A DNA stretch of 64,000 nt, taken from NCBI GenBank assembly GCA_005518205.2, contig RFFC02000005.1, positions 190,310-254,309 on the forward strand, read 5' to 3'. Numbering within the stretch: position 1 is the first letter of the stretch; each line of letters starts with the position of its first letter. The notes beneath the pieces are model-generated. The model made no database searches and was not told the origin of the DNA. It worked only from the letters and a program-made list of their open reading frames with translations. The stretch is from Hormoscilla sp. GUM202. GTDB lineage: Bacteria; Cyanobacteriota; Cyanobacteriia; Cyanobacteriales; Desertifilaceae. The translations under genes were made by a program, and so were the position numbers. Positions 1 to 8,102 of this stretch are shown one piece after another.

Positions 1-587
1 GTTGTCAGACGGTGCTGGCAGTGGCCCTGGAAAATCTCGCCCGGGCGATCGCGCCAGTGTTGAGCCACATGGCGGAGGATATCTGGCAAAATCTCCCCTA
101 TGCTACAGCCCACAATTCTGTATTTGCATCGGGTTGGATAAAGCTAGACCCCCAATGGCAAAACCCCGAACTGACCCCATGGTGGCAGCAGTTGCGAGAT
201 CTGCGCGCTGAAGTCAATAAGGTGCTAGAACAGGCCAGAACTGATAAGGCAATTGGTTCTTCTCTGGAAGCGAAGGTGTTACTCTACGTTCGGGATGTCA
301 ACTTGCGGCAAAAACTAGAATCTATGCTTCCCTCTCAGGGGATGTTGAATGGAGTGGATGAGTTGCGCTACTTGTTTATTACTTCCGGCGTGGAACTGCT
401 AGAGGATCCAGCAGCTTTGACGGGGTTGCAGCATAGTTTGCAGTCGGAAACTTTGGGCGTGGGCGTGGTCAAGGCCGATGGCGAAAAGTGCGATCGCTGC
501 TGGAACTACTCGACTCATGTTGGTGAAGATCCCGAACATCCGATTATATGCGATCGTTGTGTTGCGGCCCTGGCAGGGAAGTTCTAA
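1..587 (+). CDS. ileS: Isoleucyl-tRNA synthetase, C-terminal part (runs off the left edge)
   Basis: Charges tRNA-Ile with isoleucine in the cytoplasm. Only the last ~195 residues are in the window; the reading frame is open to the left edge. The visible part is the helical anticodon-binding region (LARAIAPVLSHMAEDIW near the start) followed by the C-terminal zinc-finger module, with a CxxC pair (CDRCWNY) about 20 residues before a second CxxC pair (CDRC) close to the C-terminus. This is the usual end of bacterial IleS (established family knowledge). The stop is TAA at 585-587. A dispersed palindromic repeat follows directly. Confidence 0.93.
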   Translation, partial: CQTVLAVALENLARAIAPVLSHMAEDIWQNLPYATAHNSVFASGWIKLDPQWQNPELTPWWQQLRDLRAEVNKVLEQARTDKAIGSSLEAKVLLYVRDVNLRQKLESMLPSQGMLNGVDELRYLFITSGVELLEDPAALTGLQHSLQSETLGVGVVKADGEKCDRCWNYSTHVGEDPEHPIICDRCVAALAGKF

Positions 588-599
588 AACTGTCGCTTC

Positions 600-960
600 G
601 TTGTTAGACCGCCGGGGGTTAAAACCCCCGCGTTACCAGGCGGGAGCCAGGTAACGAGGCTAAAGTCGGTTGAAAACCCACTGATATCATGAAACCATAA
701 AAATTGGATTATCTGTAGGTTGGGTTGAGGCACGAAACCCAACGCCCACGCTTTGTTTCGCGTTCTCTCTAAAGTCGGTTAAAATTAAAACAGAGATATT
801 GCACCATTCGGGAATTCCGAGGAGCGATCGCCCTACAAATGCCGTTACCGGTAGAGCGATCGCCCCCCAATGCCCGATCGCCAATTTTATGTCACCCAAC
901 AGATCGCGACCGTCGCACCGGTGTACGGCAATAGATATATTTCAGTTTATATCCTGATTT
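600..960. repeat. Repeat-rich intergenic stretch after ileS
   Basis: No gene is supported here. At 608-683 lies a variant copy of the dispersed GCCGGGGGTT/AACCCCC palindrome joined to an AAAGTCGGTT motif; a GTTACCAGG...CCAGGTAAC palindrome sits inside it. At about 714-760 lies the TAGGTTGGGTT/AACCCAAC hairpin repeat also found at 26,940 and 42,670. Several HIP1-like octamers follow. Confidence 0.7.
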
Positions 961-961
961 A

Positions 962-1073
962 TGGATACGCTGGCGCTGTGCCCCTACCAGTTATGTCAAA
1001 AAATTAATCCGATCGCAAATATTGCTGGATGCATCCGATCGCCACCTGTAGGGGCACAGCGGCAGCGTATCCA
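962..1073. mobile_element. Small inverted-repeat element (MITE-like), 112 bp
   Basis: Two 26-base arms (962-987 and 1048-1073) are inverted copies of each other with one mismatch; each starts TGGATACGCTG and ends in CCCCTAC. The ~60-base centre has no coding potential. No clear target duplication is visible. It overlaps the 3' end of the weak reading frame at 996-1328, so it probably disrupted that gene. Confidence 0.65.
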
Positions 1074-1328
1074 CCAATTATCGGAGAAGATGAAAATGTA
1101 ACTGCCGCCGTGCCCCGGCCACATGCGATCGCCAATAAATCTGTGCCCCGAAAAACTGCGATCGTAAAGGAAACCGTCTATGCCAATAATCGCCAGGTTG
1201 TTTAACTGACAGTCAGGGACAAAGTTAAGAGCTTGGGGGAGAGACCGGTAAAGTTCTCCTCCCCGTACTATTCCCTGCTGCCAATATTTTTCCCAAATGT
1301 CTGCTCCCGATCGCATCGATATCCTCAC
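996..1328 (-). pseudogene. Possible remnant of a small protein gene, 3' end replaced by repeat
   Basis: The first ~57 residues look protein-like (GADIWEKYWQQG... then LNNLAIIGIDGFLYD). The rest is encoded by repeat sequence, including one arm of the 962-1073 inverted-repeat element, and is rich in GGDR/APTGG-type junk. I do not recognise the family. It could be a chance frame; a truncated gene fits the sequence equally well. No convincing ribosome binding site is seen. Confidence 0.25.
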
Positions 1329-1379
1329 CTAAAAAGAAGACTCCCAGTTGGGGTCGTTGCGATGAAAATTTCACCAAAT

Positions 1380-1841
1380 CTAATTTTCTGCTATTATTGC
1401 GTTTAGCTCATTAATCATTTTTTCGGCATTTTTGACTTCCCATGGGACATGTTTATATCTGATTAAAGAACCGGGAGACCTAATCGTAATATATGTTTTA
1501 ACTATCTTAGTCAAGTTAAAAATTCCCAAAATAATGAATAGGACTCCTACCCAATTATTGATTGTCGAAATCCCAATCAGCATAAACAATATTACCCAAA
1601 ACATCGGGGCAAAAACTTGTATTTTTTTCACATTTTTAACAGAGCCAATCTTATTTAACGGATAAGTGATTGTGTTACTGCTTACAGGTATAATCCAGGC
1701 AACAAAATTAGGGAAATTAGCAATCAATCTTTTGTTTGTGATCCAGAAATGTGATTTCACAAAAAACCTTAATATATCGTAAGAAAACTTATATTGACTT
1801 ACGACCATCTCATCTTTCGCTAGCTCTACATTGAGTTCCAT
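1380..1841 (-). CDS. Hypothetical membrane protein with PH/GRAM-like N-terminal region
   Basis: About 153 residues from the chosen ATG at 1841. An AGAGGAGG Shine-Dalgarno sequence lies 8 bases upstream, so this start is preferred over an in-frame ATG 19 codons earlier. The N-terminal half (VSQYKFSYDILRFF, WITNKRLIANFPNFV, then short strand-like segments) resembles the PH-like domain of small bacterial proteins that carry a TNKRLI motif. Two hydrophobic segments follow (MFWVILFMLIGIST and NWVGVLFIILGIF), then a charged cytosolic tail ending in NELNAIIAEN. Function is unknown. The gene is AT-rich compared with its neighbours. Confidence 0.7.
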   Translation of the reverse strand: MELNVELAKDEMVVSQYKFSYDILRFFVKSHFWITNKRLIANFPNFVAWIIPVSSNTITYPLNKIGSVKNVKKIQVFAPMFWVILFMLIGISTINNWVGVLFIILGIFNLTKIVKTYITIRSPGSLIRYKHVPWEVKNAEKMINELNAIIAEN

Positions 1842-2110
1842 GTTTTCATCCTCCTCTGAACCATAAATGTTAAATTCTGTAACCAAACTGAACATCATAT
1901 AGCACTTCTCAAATTCGCGTGATATATGAAAATCGCGCTCAACCCTTATGCAGTTTGCTATTTTCCGTACCTCATCGATCTGAAATCGGGGCTCATCTGA
2001 AGCTATATAGCCAGCCTAAATCTTGTGAACATTCTGTCGCCGCTGAAAACCTTGCATGGATTTCAGCAAAAGCCAGTTGCACAACTCATAAGGACTAGCT
2101 ATATCGCCAA
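1842..2110. other. Intergenic stretch, no supported gene
   Basis: Holds a TATAGCACTTCTCA motif near 1896, shared with the 99-bp repeats at 25.4 and 26.8 kb. Nothing else could be supported. Confidence 0.5.
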
Positions 2111-2383
2111 CTAATCTTGAGAATCGAGATCGAGTTCTTCCCGTATTGCCTTTTTAGCTGACTGTTCGCTCATGAAACTAATCGTAGCTGCCAATGCCCA
2201 TACAAACAGAATCAAGTGTACAAAAACACCAATAATAATACCAATAATACCCATTAGGATATAGTTAATTATCGTTAGAACGACTTGAATAAATCCTTGA
2301 ATTCTCTTATTCGTAAAGAGAAGAGTTCCCAGTCCTGGCAAGAGGGGTGCATCCCAATTTGGCAATGAGCAAAAATACTTCAT
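2111..2383 (-). CDS. Small hypothetical membrane protein
   Basis: From an internal ATG at 2383 the product is 90 residues (MKYFCSLPNWDAP...). The open frame reaches further, to 2482, but the extra 33 residues have no family-like character; no strong ribosome binding site decides the matter. The core is two hydrophobic helices (FIQVVLTIINYILMGIIGII and HLILFVWALAATISF) after a short LPGLGTLLFTNKRIQG segment, an arrangement like small TM2-type two-helix proteins. The C-terminus is charged (KKAIREELDLDSQD). The function is unknown. It shares strand with the PH/GRAM-like gene downstream, 270 bp away. Confidence 0.5.
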   Translation of the reverse strand: MKYFCSLPNWDAPLLPGLGTLLFTNKRIQGFIQVVLTIINYILMGIIGIIIGVFVHLILFVWALAATISFMSEQSAKKAIREELDLDSQD

Positions 2384-2571
2384 TGTTAAACTGTCACTAA
2401 TAGACCCTTGGTCTGTCAAGGAAATGATGACGGATAAGAGAAGGGAAGGCTCGGAAGCGGTTATCTCCGTAAAATTCGTCAATTTTATCTTGACAGACCA
2501 CGAGATGATGAGAATGTCAAGATTGACTCACCTTGAGAATACTCCATTGAGATAAGCACGCTCCGGGCCCC

Positions 2572-3606
2572 CTACGCTGCGAGATGCCGCAGAACTTGGG
2601 GAACATTGGCAGCTTTCCACTGCGCTCCTGAGAGCTTCACCCGTGCCGCAACCTGCTTAATCGTTGATTCCACCTCTCCCGAACCGATTGAAATTCCCTC
2701 GGCTTGGTAATAGCCATAGTTCACAATGCGGTGACGATGCTTAGTAACATAGGCCCTGAAGTTATCAACCCGTGGATGCTCCCAGTCGTCAAATTCTTTG
2801 AGGGCTGCATCTACCTTGCCTGACCATAGGAGAGCTTTCACTCGTGCCAGTCTAGAGCTGGACCCACCGACTTTCTCGAGGTTTTCCATCAAGTGATACC
2901 AATCGAGGATTTCCAGACGGAAGATGGTTGGGCCAATCTCGGCAAACAAATTCCAAACGCCATCATGACCGTCTCCGATACTCACAAGTGGATTCGCCAA
3001 GGGCTGCTGGTTGACCCATTTGACCAGTCCTGCATTGTCCCGAAAGAAGGCCGCTACCCCGAGGTCATGTAGATTAACGCCCTTGTAATCGCGCCACTCA
3101 CAGGGTCTCCCTTGCGGGGTCCGTAAGCGTACTTTCCCCCCATCAATGCTCATTTCCTCAACAACTTCCTTGACAGTCGGCAACTTCAACTCATGGGCGA
3201 GCACTTTCGGTTCTTGAGGGCTGATTTCGGAAACAGCTTTTTTAGCCGTCGGCAACTCAAACTCCTGAGGGGGCAGTTTCGGTCCTTGAGGGCCCGTTGA
3301 GGAAACGGCTTCTTTAGCTGTGGGCAACTCAAACTCCTGAAGGGGCAGTTTCGGTTCTTGAGCGCTCGTTGAGGAAACGGCTTCTTTAACTGTCAGTAAT
3401 TCAAACTCATAACGTTGCACCAGTCGTTGCTGAGTTCCCCGGGAAACGCTCATCCCCGTGAGCTGCTTAAGATCTTCCGAGGCGTGCTCATAAGAAGAGT
3501 TCGCACTCAGTAACAAGCAACATTTTTCCAGATAGGGACTCCACTGGCTATAGGCTCTCACATCAAAATAAGTCGCTTGCTTCTCCGTGATGAGGAGCTC
3601 GCCCAA
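2572..3606 (-). CDS. ISKra4-family transposase, catalytic part (ORF B)
   Basis: DDE-type transposase, 344 residues. The family hallmark (M)SIDGGKVRLRTPQG lies near residue 150, followed by SIGDGHDGVWNL, the RLEILDWYHLMENL segment with an acidic residue, and the C-terminal SGEVESTIKQ(V)AARVK signature. Between the N-terminal helix-turn-helix region (SYEHASEDLKQLTG) and the catalytic domain sit about four in-frame repeats of ~24 residues built on ELPTAKEAVSST..QGPKLP. I do not know this expansion from the family. The C-terminus ends early at RHLAA, where family members usually run on about ten residues. The upstream frame 3615-3833 supplies the N-terminus, so expression would need a frameshift, or the element is dead. 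Confidence 0.85.
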   Translation of the reverse strand: MGELLITEKQATYFDVRAYSQWSPYLEKCCLLLSANSSYEHASEDLKQLTGMSVSRGTQQRLVQRYEFELLTVKEAVSSTSAQEPKLPLQEFELPTAKEAVSSTGPQGPKLPPQEFELPTAKKAVSEISPQEPKVLAHELKLPTVKEVVEEMSIDGGKVRLRTPQGRPCEWRDYKGVNLHDLGVAAFFRDNAGLVKWVNQQPLANPLVSIGDGHDGVWNLFAEIGPTIFRLEILDWYHLMENLEKVGGSSSRLARVKALLWSGKVDAALKEFDDWEHPRVDNFRAYVTKHRHRIVNYGYYQAEGISIGSGEVESTIKQVAARVKLSGAQWKAANVPQVLRHLAA

Positions 3607-3614
3607 AATGCTGT

Positions 3615-3833
3615 TTAAAATTCGGGTTCGCCCTGCGGTGGTGCCACTGGTGCTTTCGATAAAAAAAGGGCAATCTCTGGACTGACGTATTGAAGCAACT
3701 GCCCACGGACTGTAGCTTCGAGTCCTGAGAGTGTTTTCAATTGCTCTGGAACAGTCCCTTGGGCCTCCTCATACAACAAGGCGGCTATTCCCAAAGCATA
3801 GGTTTTAATTTGAGCTAAATTTTCAGGATTCAT
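3615..3833 (-). CDS. ISKra4-family transposase, N-terminal frame (ORF A)
   Basis: Seventy-two residues, mostly helical (IKTYALGIAALLYEEAQ, LKTLSGLEATVRGQLL). It ends 8 bases before the start of the catalytic frame. Some ISKra4-family members encode the transposase in two frames joined by programmed frameshifting, so the split may be natural; it may also be decay, since the downstream end of the element is truncated. Confidence 0.7.
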   Translation of the reverse strand: MNPENLAQIKTYALGIAALLYEEAQGTVPEQLKTLSGLEATVRGQLLQYVSPEIALFLSKAPVAPPQGEPEF

Positions 3834-4042
3834 AGTTTTAGAGGGAGCGTTTACCGACTGTCTCAGCTTAACACCATCTCGGAACCCGTTCGACTAAGCA
3901 TTTCTACTCATTGCGAAACTGGGATGCACCCGGCAAGAGAAAGTTGACAAATAAAGCAAGACAACCCATTTTTTGTTCCTCCAATTTGTTTGTTGTTTCC
4001 GAGGTTGTAATACAATACAAGCAATGATTTTAGAGACTATAC

Positions 4043-4106
4043 GGGTGCATCTCAGATTTGCATCGCCGTCCGAACCCTAAAGGGCCCGGCTACCGGCAGC
4101 GGCAAT
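4043..4106. repeat. ISKra4-like terminal sequence plus CCCTAAAGGG repeat
   Basis: GGGTGCATCTCA at 4043, close to the ISKra4 end seen at 3931, is followed by an ACCCTAAAGGG...GCTAC segment of the dispersed repeat also found at 13,855-13,910 and 55,964-56,022. This repeat supplies the last few codons and the stop of the truncated subtilase gene. Confidence 0.55.
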
Positions 4107-4541
4107 TATACCTGCTACAGCGGTGGCATGATCGCTAGGTTGACCAGTTTGGGACTGTGTAACTCGACCCTTTAACCTATCATGTTCTAGCACCGCCCAT
4201 TTATCATCACCTTCTCCTGATGCCTCCCAAACTCCAACTACGAAACCTTCACCGTTCAGGTTTAATTGAGACCCGGACCTAATTTTGTCGGTTTTAATCG
4301 TCTTTGCTGCAACAAAACTGGTGGGCTTAACTATATCCAAATCTTCAGGAGGGATGCCGGCCCCAAGATAATAAACATTGTCAGAAAGTTTAATAGGTTC
4401 TTCATTTAAGCCTAAGTCTTCGGCTAAATCGATCGTAGCCGTTATTTCTATTGAAGTTTCCGGCTTCATGTTACAGCCAGTTGATAAAGACACAAGTAGT
4501 AGTAAAGCCAACAATTTTTTAATTTTCATTTTGGTAGTCAT
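4077..4541 (-). pseudogene. Lipoprotein subtilisin-like (S8) peptidase, N-terminal fragment
   Basis: Residues 1-23 form a lipoprotein signal (KKLLALLLLVSLSTGC) with a lipobox cysteine. The mature part includes a GFVVGVWEASGEGDDKW segment in the place of the first catalytic motif (Asp replaced or shifted; a Glu is seen) and SDHATAVAGIIAAAG, which fits the catalytic-His motif H-x-T-x-V-A-G of S8 peptidases. The chain then ends abruptly (SRAL, stop) inside repeat DNA, so the Asn and Ser motifs are missing. Family members are several hundred residues long; this is 154. I infer truncation by repeat insertion. The start region has a Met-Thr-Thr-Lys-Met-Lys context and either ATG could serve. Confidence 0.7.
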
Positions 4542-5460
4542 GAATTGTACTGGTGGATAAAATCAAATCACTCCAATCTGTTTAGACATCTTTTCCAGAA
4601 TAACAGGTCGCACTAACGTCGATATCGCTGTTGTCACCTGTCCTGGCCCTCAAACCTTACCCCATAACCACATTCTAACATGCCAACTTATCATGGATCT
4701 AGTTTCCCTGAAGCACCTCCGAACGCCGGTTGTTACCTGTAGCTTACTCCTAAGGCGCACTCATCAGACCCCGTGCATACCTGTCACTCTTCAGAAATCC
4801 GAAGGCTGACATCAAAACCGGGCTCTCAGTCACTCCGATCTAATTTGCATTTCACCAACTTGGCCATTATCATTCTTCTACACCGATGATATCTTATTTT
4901 TCCACTACTTGACAAGGGGGCTGCCAGAATTTTTAACATTTCTTAATAACTCCTTTAGTCGTTCTAGGAACACCGGCGACATGAGGGTCGTTAAGTAATG
5001 CTTCAGAAAATTTTGTGCCACCCTCGGTCACGATCATTCTCGCCAAATCTCATATCCGATGATAGCTTGATTTTCTGTAACTCAACAAGGGGGCTGTCTG
5101 GATTTTCAACATTTCTTAACAACTCCCTCAGTAGCTCAAAGATCACCGGCGACATGAGGGTCGTTAAGTAGGGAAGAGAGATGGGAGCGATCGGATGGCG
5201 GCCCGATCGGGAACCTAGCGAGCAAGACACTGGCGCGTAGCCTTGGGGCTGGAACAAAACTGGCGCAGGCGATCGCAAGTTTGTGTAGGGGCGGACCAGG
5301 GTGATGCCAGACATCAGTAATATAACAATTATATGTGCATTGTGTTGTATAATTTTTCCATAAATAAAATAGGAACTACTGGCAAACCATGGTTCTCAAA
5401 TTTGACGAATCATTGAAAATTGCTATATACTAGATTCAGTATAACAACATTGAAGTAGAC
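4542..5460. repeat. Gene-poor stretch with a degenerate ~180-bp tandem duplication
   Basis: Two related units are visible, about 4880-4998 and 5055-5168. Each contains CAAGGGGGCTG, then AACATTTCTTAA(T/C)AACTCC, then CACCGGCGACATGAGGGTCG. On the minus strand the newer unit reads LTTLMSPV.FELLRELLRNVENPDSPLVELQK, the older one the same with stops. It looks like decayed coding sequence. No intact gene was found. Confidence 0.55.
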
Positions 5461-5463
5461 TCT

Positions 5464-5628
5464 ATGGAAACTCATCGGACCCAAACGGCTGTAAAGGATA
5501 ACATCACCGCAGAAACTAAAATAGATGACCTCCAGCAGAAATTAGCTCGCGCCCGGTCGAAAGGCGATCGCCCGCCAATGGGCGATCGGGGCACTGCATA
5601 TGATAGATGTAGGTTTAGCAAGGCGTAA
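5464..5628 (+). CDS. Possible small protein, 54 residues
   Basis: An ATG at 5464 opens a frame of 54 residues beginning METHRTQTAVKDN with a short charged helix (KIDDLQQKLARARSKG). The second half is encoded by GC-rich HIP1-containing repeat sequence (GDRPPMGDRG), so the natural C-terminus may be lost. No family is recognised, and a chance frame is possible. Confidence 0.3.
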   Translation: METHRTQTAVKDNITAETKIDDLQQKLARARSKGDRPPMGDRGTAYDRCRFSKA

Positions 5629-5817
5629 AGAATATGAACCAATAATTTTCGGATGCTGTGCCCGGACCCCACCCAGATGCGATCGGGTTGCGCCGGGGCA
5701 CAAAGCTGTGACATAATTATATTAACCGATAAATTTCCGATGCCGTGACCGGACAGAAAATTTGCGATCGCGCCCATGAAGCCGTACAGATTCTGAAAAA
5801 TAAGACTTACAGGTTTT

Positions 5818-6654
5818 TTATTTGTCCCAATATAAATCAATCTTTTCAGTCAACAAACTCTGCAATCTCTGCAACTGAGAACCAACTTGATAAAGTAGAT
5901 CGCCTTTCCCCAACAGGTATGCTGCTGCTGTTTGCTTGCCACCTAAAATAATAACTGAATCTGCTTCGCTAGCGGTGCGGAGTGCCACTCGCCCTGGTAA
6001 GTTAGAACGGACGATCGGGGTAACAACTTTAGCTTCAGGGCGTTGGGTAGCAACGATCAGATGAATGCCAGCAGCACGTGCCATGGCCCCTAAGCGCTTG
6101 ATGCTTTGTTCTAACTCGGTGCGACTTTCCTTTTCGGCCATGAAGTCGGCATATTCATCAAAGATACAGACTATCCGGGGCAATTGCTTGACAGATTTGA
6201 GGTTATAGGCATTAATATCAGCACAGCTTGCTGATTCAAATAGCTGATAACGGAATTCCATTTCTGCCACTAATTCTGCCATTAGTTCGATCGCCCGATC
6301 GGGGTCTTTGACCACCGGCGAATACAACCAGGGCATCCGTTCAAACTCGGGAAAAGTTACCCGCTTGGGGTCAACTAGGGCGATTTTCAGATGTGCGGGA
6401 GAGTGGCGAACTAGCAGACTGAGGAGAAGCGATCGCAAGAATTCACTTTTGCCACTTCCGGTGGTCCCACCCACCAAAAAGTGACAGGTATTTGGATCGG
6501 ATAGATCTGCTTCCACGAGTTTACCATCTAAATTCACGCCAATGGCAATTCTGACAGATTCCAGTGTTTCTCCAGGTTGAATGTAATCTGAGAACTTCGC
6601 CACTTCCCAATCGAACCTAGGCAGATATACACTAACATAAGTCCTTACTGACAA
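5818..6654 (-). pseudogene. FtsK/SpoIIIE-type DNA translocase, 5'-truncated
   Basis: ATP-driven DNA pump domain, 278 residues. The Walker A motif GGTTGSGKSEF is near residue 55, the Walker B motif IVCIFDEYADF near 150, then GAMARAAGIHLIVATQRPEAKVVTP, the FtsK-type motif, and a conserved tail (AAAYLLGKGDLLYQVGSQLQRLQ). The preceding GVNLDGKLVEADLSDPNTCHFLVGG is also typical. Family members carry several hundred more N-terminal residues. Here the open frame begins with a TTG and no ATG; in the same frame coding-like sequence reaches back to 6705, then meets a stop next to the target duplication of the 6710-6897 MITE. I infer a gene that lost its 5' part. Confidence 0.75.
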
Positions 6655-6709
6655 ACTTTCATCCCGAAAATATGCAACGCCAACATCATACGTTGAATTC
6701 AGAAATTAA

Positions 6710-6897
6710 GGCTCTTCGGTACTTAGTATGGTATTTGGGCAACCCATAAGAGCTGTAAGCCTTGCGCAGCAAGGCTTTGAGACGATAAACTGCTCTTTTG
6801 AGGTAATTATTGGGTATAGCAAGTCACCAAATCCTTACAGAGCAAGGCTTTCGGGTATTTTCGAGCCGGGAAATTGCCAACCAAGTACCGAAGAGCC
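6710..6897. mobile_element. MITE with ISL3-like ends and 8-bp target duplication
   Basis: The element is 188 bp. Its ends are inverted copies starting GGCTCTTCGGTACTT. It is flanked on both sides by GAAATTAA (6702-6709 and 6898-6905), a perfect 8-bp duplication. ISL3-family elements start GGCTCTT and make 8-bp duplications (established knowledge), so this is most likely a non-autonomous ISL3 derivative. The interior holds an AAGCCTTGC...GCAAGGCTT inner inverted repeat and no gene. Confidence 0.88.
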
Positions 6898-6910
6898 GAA
6901 ATTAAGTAGA

Positions 6911-7759
6911 CTACCGCTTACCTGATAAGAGATCGCTAACCTTTGAGCTTTTCACCTTTTCACAGAGGTAGAAGCACCAGCCTAGTTCGCGAGCGGCGAT
7001 CGCCTCCTGGGTTTTCTCAAAGGCAAAGCTTAAATCCTGATAGCGCTCCCGAGCCAGCTCGGACACCAGTTCGTAGCTCTTTTTCAGGTGTTCGCTCAAA
7101 TCCTTTAGCTGCAACACTGTAAATCCTAGCGATCGCAGCTTTTCTGCGTAGACTTCAGGACTAAATGTCGGTTCAACCCGCTGTCGCTCGTAGACGTACT
7201 TGCGGGCTGTCTCGCTGACTTCCTCTACTGGTGTTACCAAGTCATCAAACAGGAAGATGCCTCCTTCTCCTAGGACGCGATGAACCTCCGCCAGAGCCTT
7301 TTCCAGCTCGTGGATATGGTAAAGAGCGCCTTGACTCCAGGCATGGGTAAAGGCGCCATTCTCGAAAGGTAGATTAGTGGCTGATTCCTTGTGGAAGCTC
7401 ACCCGCAGAGACGGGAAATTACTAGCCTTCCCTCGAGCATTCTCGATATAATTGCTACTGAGATCTACTCCTACCACCTCGCATCCTGTCTGCTGAGCTA
7501 GCCAGATAGCAGCGTTGCCATTTCCACAGGCTACTTCTAGCACCCGGGATTGGGCAGTAATACCGCTCTGTTCGAGCATATATTCATCCCAGCGCTTGCA
7601 GGCTGGGACAAAGTCGGATGCCCGAGCATCGGCTAAGTTCTCGAAATAACCCCAGTGGAGACTGCCTTCTGGATCCCAGAAACTGCGAAAACGTTTGTCT
7701 CGTTCGCGATCGTCGAACAATGCCTCGGTGTCAGCTTCCGTAAAGCTACTTTGTTTCAT
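6911..7759 (-). CDS. SAM-dependent class I methyltransferase
   Basis: A 282-residue protein with the Rossmann methyltransferase core: motif I VLEVACGNGNAAIWLA near residue 72, motif II acidic end VVGVDLSSNYIENA, motif post-I SATNLPFENGAFTHAWSQGALYHI, and LAEVHRVLGEGGIFLFDD. The N-terminal WDPEGSLHWGYFENL segment and overall shape resemble small-molecule N- or O-methyltransferases of the UbiE/Coq5 and sarcosine-dimethylglycine methyltransferase type. The start is fixed by AGAGGA five bases before the ATG. It is divergent from the EctB-like gene at 8103, sharing the 7760-8100 control region, and is probably the tailoring methyltransferase of this cluster. The substrate cannot be read from the sequence. 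Confidence 0.85.
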   Translation of the reverse strand: MKQSSFTEADTEALFDDRERDKRFRSFWDPEGSLHWGYFENLADARASDFVPACKRWDEYMLEQSGITAQSRVLEVACGNGNAAIWLAQQTGCEVVGVDLSSNYIENARGKASNFPSLRVSFHKESATNLPFENGAFTHAWSQGALYHIHELEKALAEVHRVLGEGGIFLFDDLVTPVEEVSETARKYVYERQRVEPTFSPEVYAEKLRSLGFTVLQLKDLSEHLKKSYELVSELARERYQDLSFAFEKTQEAIAARELGWCFYLCEKVKSSKVSDLLSGKR

Positions 7760-8102
7760 GGTTTCCTCTGCTGATTGAATTTCTGCTATTCATCCTAACA
7801 ATACTTTGGACAATTTTTCCGGTTAGGCGAGGGTCAAGTTGGGCCCATATCCAAGCGATGCCTTGCTACAGAAGGGTTTCAAGCTCTATAATCTCAATTT
7901 TTTTTGAGATTAGAAAGCTCCCTGCCGAATGCGGGATATAATAGACTGGTTTCTGGGCCCCGTTAAGTACGCTCCTCGGGGTAGTACAAACTTCCCTTCG
8001 CTTTATTGATGCACTCTCCGAGCAACTCGGGGACAGTGTTGCTGTCGGGGGTACGCTTCCATTTATAATTTGAAGACACTAACAAAAGGAAAGGTTGAGA
8101 AC
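7760..8102. promoter_or_regulatory. Divergent control region between methyltransferase and aminotransferase genes
   Basis: No gene is present. A perfect TATAAT lies near 7938 in the context GGGATATAATAGAC; it would serve the rightward gene, but the -35 is unclear. An AATCTCAA...TTGAGATT inverted repeat around 7889-7911 is next to it and could be an operator or a hairpin in the leader. GC-rich sequence fills 7955-8050. Confidence 0.45.

Larger units (their letters stand above)
2572..3931 (-). mobile_element. ISKra4-type insertion sequence, left end truncated
   Basis: Contains both transposase frames described below. The right boundary near 3931 is a GGGATGCACCC end, read on the minus strand as GGGTGCATCCCAGTTTCGC, which looks like the family's terminal inverted repeat. 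No matching end is seen near 2572: the transposase frame stops at RHLAA and sequence beyond is unrelated. The copy is therefore probably truncated. Similar GGGTGCATCTCA ends without a transposase stand at 4043, 13,836 and 41,748. Confidence 0.7.
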
